DNA from: Chryseobacterium sp. JJR-5R
Lineage (GTDB): Bacteria; Bacteroidota; Bacteroidia; Flavobacteriales; Weeksellaceae
Direction: 5' to 3'
NCBI RefSeq assembly: GCF_034047335.1
Contig: NZ_CP139137.1
Span: 1,364,001-1,428,000, forward strand
Length of the DNA: 64,000 bases
This document shows positions 61,624-64,000 of this stretch, piece by piece. The notes beneath the pieces are model-generated. The model saw only the letters and a list, made by a program, of their open reading frames with translations. It was not told the origin of the DNA and did no database searches. The first letter of the stretch is position 1; the number at the start of each line of letters is the position of its first letter. Both the position numbers and the translations under genes were made by a program.

Positions 61624-62193
61624 ATGAAAAACAATGCGTCTTTAAAAGGCTTAGTTATTGCAGTTGTGGCATTTATCGTTGCATTCGGAGTTTACTTCCT
61701 GTTTTTAGCCAAGAAGAATTATTATGTAGTGGATAACCCTACGCCGGATACCTATTATTATACCATCAACAACGGTTCGGAAGGTACTATTGCAGGAGGT
61801 CAGACTGTTCCCGTTGACCTTAAGAAGGGAAAAAATTCGATTAAAGTTTTCGACCGTAACAAAAAAATGCTCTTTGATTCTGCTTTTGAAGTAAATAAAA
61901 TCCGCGGGCTGATTAATATTGCCCATCAGGATTATTACATCAATGATCAGTATTACGGATACAATCTTAAAAAAGATTCATTACTTTTGGCACTGGATAA
62001 GACCGTGATTGACGGAAAGCCGTATTTTGGGGGAGCCAGGCGCTTCAGTAAATTATTTACTGATGATTTTTATTACAATGTGGACGAAGATTACGATAAA
62101 GTGATCAAAAACATCCAGCAGGTGGAATCCAGATCAAAGATCTTCAGGAAACAGGATTACCTTAATTATTATAAAGAATATTACAAGTTTTAA
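61624..62193 (+). CDS. hypothetical single-pass membrane protein before menG
   Basis: A 189-residue protein with one N-terminal transmembrane helix (LVIAVVAFIVAFGVYFLFLA, residues 10-29) and an exported domain rich in Tyr, Asp and Lys (NYYVVDNPTPDTYYYTINNG, later LYKDSLLLALDK and KYDKVIKNI). No named family is recognised. A -7 element TAAATTTG lies upstream. It is followed after 3 bp by menG, and by porT, so it probably belongs to a conserved membrane/secretion neighbourhood. Confidence 0.7.
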   Translation: MKNNASLKGLVIAVVAFIVAFGVYFLFLAKKNYYVVDNPTPDTYYYTINNGSEGTIAGGQTVPVDLKKGKNSIKVFDRNKKMLFDSAFEVNKIRGLINIAHQDYYINDQYYGYNLKKDSLLLALDKTVIDGKPYFGGARRFSKLFTDDFYYNVDEDYDKVIKNIQQVESRSKIFRKQDYLNYYKEYYKF

Positions 62194-62196
62194 GTT

Positions 62197-62928
62197 TTGA
62201 CAAAAGATATTACTAAAATTACGCCCTACAACTCTGAAGCTACGAAGAAGAGCCAGGTAGAAGATATGTTTGATAACATAGCACCGAAATATGATCTTCT
62301 GAATCATGTGCTGTCCATGAAAATTGACGTTTTATGGAGGAATACACTGGTAAAGTGGATGAAAAATGATAACCCGCAGGAAGTGCTGGATGTAGCTACA
62401 GGAACGGGAGATCTTGCCATCACCATTGAAAAGGGGACAGGCTCCAAAGTGATCGGTTTGGATTTATCGCAACAAATGTTAAATGTTGGCGTTATTAAAA
62501 TAAAAAAACTTAAATTAGACGGCAAAATTTCCATGCAAAAAGGGGATGCGGAGAACCTGCCTTATGAGGACAACAGGTTCGATGCGGTATCCGTTGCATT
62601 CGGAGTGAGGAATTTTGAAAACCTTACCAAAGGTTTGGCAGAATTAAGAAGAGTGGTTAAAGATAACAAGAGTGTTTATATACTGGAGTTTTCAAAGGTT
62701 GAGGGTTTCTTAGCACCATTTTATATGTTTTACTTTAAAAATGTATTGCCTGCCATCGGCAGACTGGTCTCTAAGGATAACAGGGCATACACATACCTTC
62801 CGGATTCTGTAAATGCTTTTCCTTTCGGGGAAAAAATGAGACAAATTCTTTTAGATACAGGATTTAAAAAAGTTGAATATAAAAAACTAAGTTTAGGTAT
62901 AGCCACAATTTATAAAGCAACAAAGTAA
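62197..62928 (+). CDS. menG: demethylmenaquinone methyltransferase
   Basis: A 243-residue UbiE/MenG enzyme that completes menaquinone synthesis. VEDMFDNIAPKYDLLNHVLSM near residues 21-41 is the family signature; VLDVATGTGDLAI near 66-78 is SAM motif I, and AVSVAFGVRNFENLTKGLAELRRV near 130-152 the second signature. The reading frame begins with TTG at 62197, 3 bp after the previous stop; there is no better ATG. It is followed 3 bp later by porT, a pairing repeated across Bacteroidota. Confidence 0.94.
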   Translation: MTKDITKITPYNSEATKKSQVEDMFDNIAPKYDLLNHVLSMKIDVLWRNTLVKWMKNDNPQEVLDVATGTGDLAITIEKGTGSKVIGLDLSQQMLNVGVIKIKKLKLDGKISMQKGDAENLPYEDNRFDAVSVAFGVRNFENLTKGLAELRRVVKDNKSVYILEFSKVEGFLAPFYMFYFKNVLPAIGRLVSKDNRAYTYLPDSVNAFPFGEKMRQILLDTGFKKVEYKKLSLGIATIYKATK

Positions 62929-62931
62929 CCT

Positions 62932-63714
62932 ATGAGTAAATTTTTATTAAAAGCACTGGTTTTAGCCTCAGTAAATGTTGCCGTGTTATCAAACGCGCAA
63001 TTCAGAACCCGGAACAGAATGGATAAGCTGGAAGACTTTGACGAGCAGAAATTCAGCTGGGGGTTCTATCTGAACGGAAACAGGCTGGACTACCGTATCG
63101 TTCTTAATCCAAGATACGGTATGAATAATAACCAGAACCTGGTTACATCCAAAGAGAGCTACAGTTTCGGTGCCGGATTAATTGCAAAATGGAGGCTGAA
63201 CGACTATCTGGATGTAAGACTGGAACCGGGGTTACAATTCGGGCAGAGACAGCTGACATTCAATACCCAGTCAAATGACCAGTATGCTGCGGGGACTTTG
63301 ACGAACGATCCGTTTATTCCTATCCCTTTAACGGAGAGAGACCGTGTAAGGGAGATCAAGACTACTTTGGTAGATGTTCCCGTGCTGTTGGAATTCCACG
63401 GCTTGAGGTGGTACAACTCCAGGCCCTATGTAGCCGCAGGGGTAAACTATATTGTCAACCTTCAGTCCAACTCAGATTCTACGGATGATAACTTTCAGCA
63501 GGTATTCAGGTCTACCACGCACAATTTTGCCTGGTCTGCGGAAATGGGGATCCAGTTCTACTTTAGTAAATTTAAGCTGACACCGGCCATCAGGGGTACC
63601 TTTATCATGAATAATGAAATTGTTGCAGATAATGCCGCCACGCCTCCGTACTGGACATCAGCCATGTCGACATTACAGACAAGAGCAGTATTTTTTGTGC
63701 TGAAATTTGAATAA
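62932..63714 (+). CDS. porT: PorT-family outer-membrane protein of type IX secretion
   Basis: A 260-residue outer-membrane beta-barrel with signal peptide (VNVAVLSNAQ) and the early motif DEQKFSWGFYLNGNRLDYRI; alternating hydrophobic strands follow to the terminal aromatic-containing VFFVLKFE. PorT is required for type IX secretion in Porphyromonas and Flavobacterium; its partners are elsewhere. The T9SS-tailed proteins at 13182-14486 and 14679-15506 would be clients. The menG-porT neighbourhood supports the assignment. Confidence 0.85.
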   Translation: MSKFLLKALVLASVNVAVLSNAQFRTRNRMDKLEDFDEQKFSWGFYLNGNRLDYRIVLNPRYGMNNNQNLVTSKESYSFGAGLIAKWRLNDYLDVRLEPGLQFGQRQLTFNTQSNDQYAAGTLTNDPFIPIPLTERDRVREIKTTLVDVPVLLEFHGLRWYNSRPYVAAGVNYIVNLQSNSDSTDDNFQQVFRSTTHNFAWSAEMGIQFYFSKFKLTPAIRGTFIMNNEIVADNAATPPYWTSAMSTLQTRAVFFVLKFE

Positions 63715-63732
63715 AAATTATTTTTAAGATAG

Positions 63733-63763
63733 AAAAGGGAGATGCATTTTGTGTCTCCTTTTT
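63733..63763 (+). terminator. terminator of porT
   Basis: AAAAGGGAGA (63733-63742) pairs with TCTCCTTTTT (63754-63763) with one G-U, followed by T. It lies 18 bp downstream of the porT stop. Confidence 0.75.
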
Positions 63764-63851
63764 GCTTTGAATCAAAATATAGCGCGTTTTATTTTTGTTA
63801 GTATTAATATTTTGTTATTTTTGCTAACAGTTAGAATATACAAAACCTGGA

Positions 63852-64000
63852 ATGCTTCAAGATTTAGAAAACCATTTTTCAGAATTAGAGAAAAAGATTT
63901 TGCTATTACAAAAAAATTACAAAAATCTTGCTGAAAAATTTTCGGAACTGAACAAAGAGCATGGAGAACTGAAGAAAAAATATGATGAGGAGAGAAAAAA
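63852..64000 (+). CDS. short coiled-coil protein (3' end outside window)
   Basis: The frame opens at an ATG at 63852 (MLQDLENHFSELEKKILLL) and runs to the window edge as an uninterrupted heptad coiled coil (NYKNLAEKFSELNKEHGELKKKY). A -7 element TATTTTTG lies about 30 bp upstream. In Flavobacteriia a short coiled-coil protein of this type commonly precedes zapA, so a cell-division accessory role like ZapB is possible; the end and the next gene are not visible, so this is a guess. Confidence 0.6.
   Translation, partial: MLQDLENHFSELEKKILLLQKNYKNLAEKFSELNKEHGELKKKYDEERK

Overview
The window looks like a chromosomal segment of a Flavobacteriia bacterium, most probably Chryseobacterium or a close Weeksellaceae relative. 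The evidence is: Bacteroidota-type promoters (TAnnTTTG at -7, TTG about 20 bases upstream) instead of sigma-70 hexamers, A-rich leaders without Shine-Dalgarno sequences, type IX secretion (T9SS) C-terminal tails, PorT beside MenG, and many Flavobacteriia-type families (DUF3857, DUF4268, HmuY, VGIGTT surface proteins). I see no rRNA, tRNA, CRISPR array, intact IS element or prophage. Most of it is ordinary core and near-core chromosome.

Layout. 1-5.5 kb: a partial AraC regulator, two short-chain dehydrogenases, two paralogous Crp/Fnr regulators around one of them, and an orphan EF-Tu domain-III-like protein. 5.7-8.1 kb: a secreted VGIGTT surface protein and a DUF4268 protein. 8.2-13 kb: an Rrf2 regulator and a sulfate-activation operon (cysH, cysD, cysN, TauE/SafE permease), then a small monooxygenase. 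13-25 kb: a heme-acquisition island: two T9SS-secreted proteins (one HmuY-like, one with a choice-of-anchor/cleaved-adhesin-like domain), a TonB receptor, a HmuY lipoprotein, an ABC importer, a methyltransferase and a HmuS-like factor, followed by ChaN and an exported peptide-deformylase-like protein. 25-28.2 kb: a serine hydrolase and a nitroreductase-ohrR-ohr peroxide operon. 28.3-36.9 kb: lipB and a complete trp operon (E G D C F B A) carrying two foreign genes (an EEP-family phosphodiesterase and an OsmC protein) and preceded by a leader peptide and attenuator. 37-45 kb: cytochrome c, rlmF, lysS, cydAB, gyrB. 45-53 kb: a MITE-like repeat, three exported DUF3857/transglutaminase-like proteins, a DUF3298 lipoprotein and a lipid kinase. 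53-64 kb: a dicarboxylate symporter, ggt, an L-threonine dehydrogenase, a degenerate polysaccharide deacetylase, a methyltransferase, a metallophosphoesterase, a FabH-like synthase, menG, porT and the start of a coiled-coil protein.

How the genes work together. The strongest system-level story is heme capture. Two secreted proteins and the TonB-receptor operon are fired from two near-identical 78-bp regulatory blocks, each holding a 7-1-7 palindrome of the Fur-family type, so extracellular capture, outer-membrane uptake, periplasmic transfer and intracellular heme handling are probably switched on together. Other regulatory logic readable from sequence: a TTTGCC-N4-GGCAAA operator upstream of both Crp/Fnr genes and the enclosed dehydrogenase; an inverted repeat over the -33 box of the cys operon; an OhrR-type palindrome over the -33 box of the peroxide operon; and a Trp-codon leader with a terminator before trpE.

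Gene starts were moved downstream from the longest ORF where a family-typical N-terminus or signal peptide argued for it. All functional calls come from reading motifs by eye; no database search was run.
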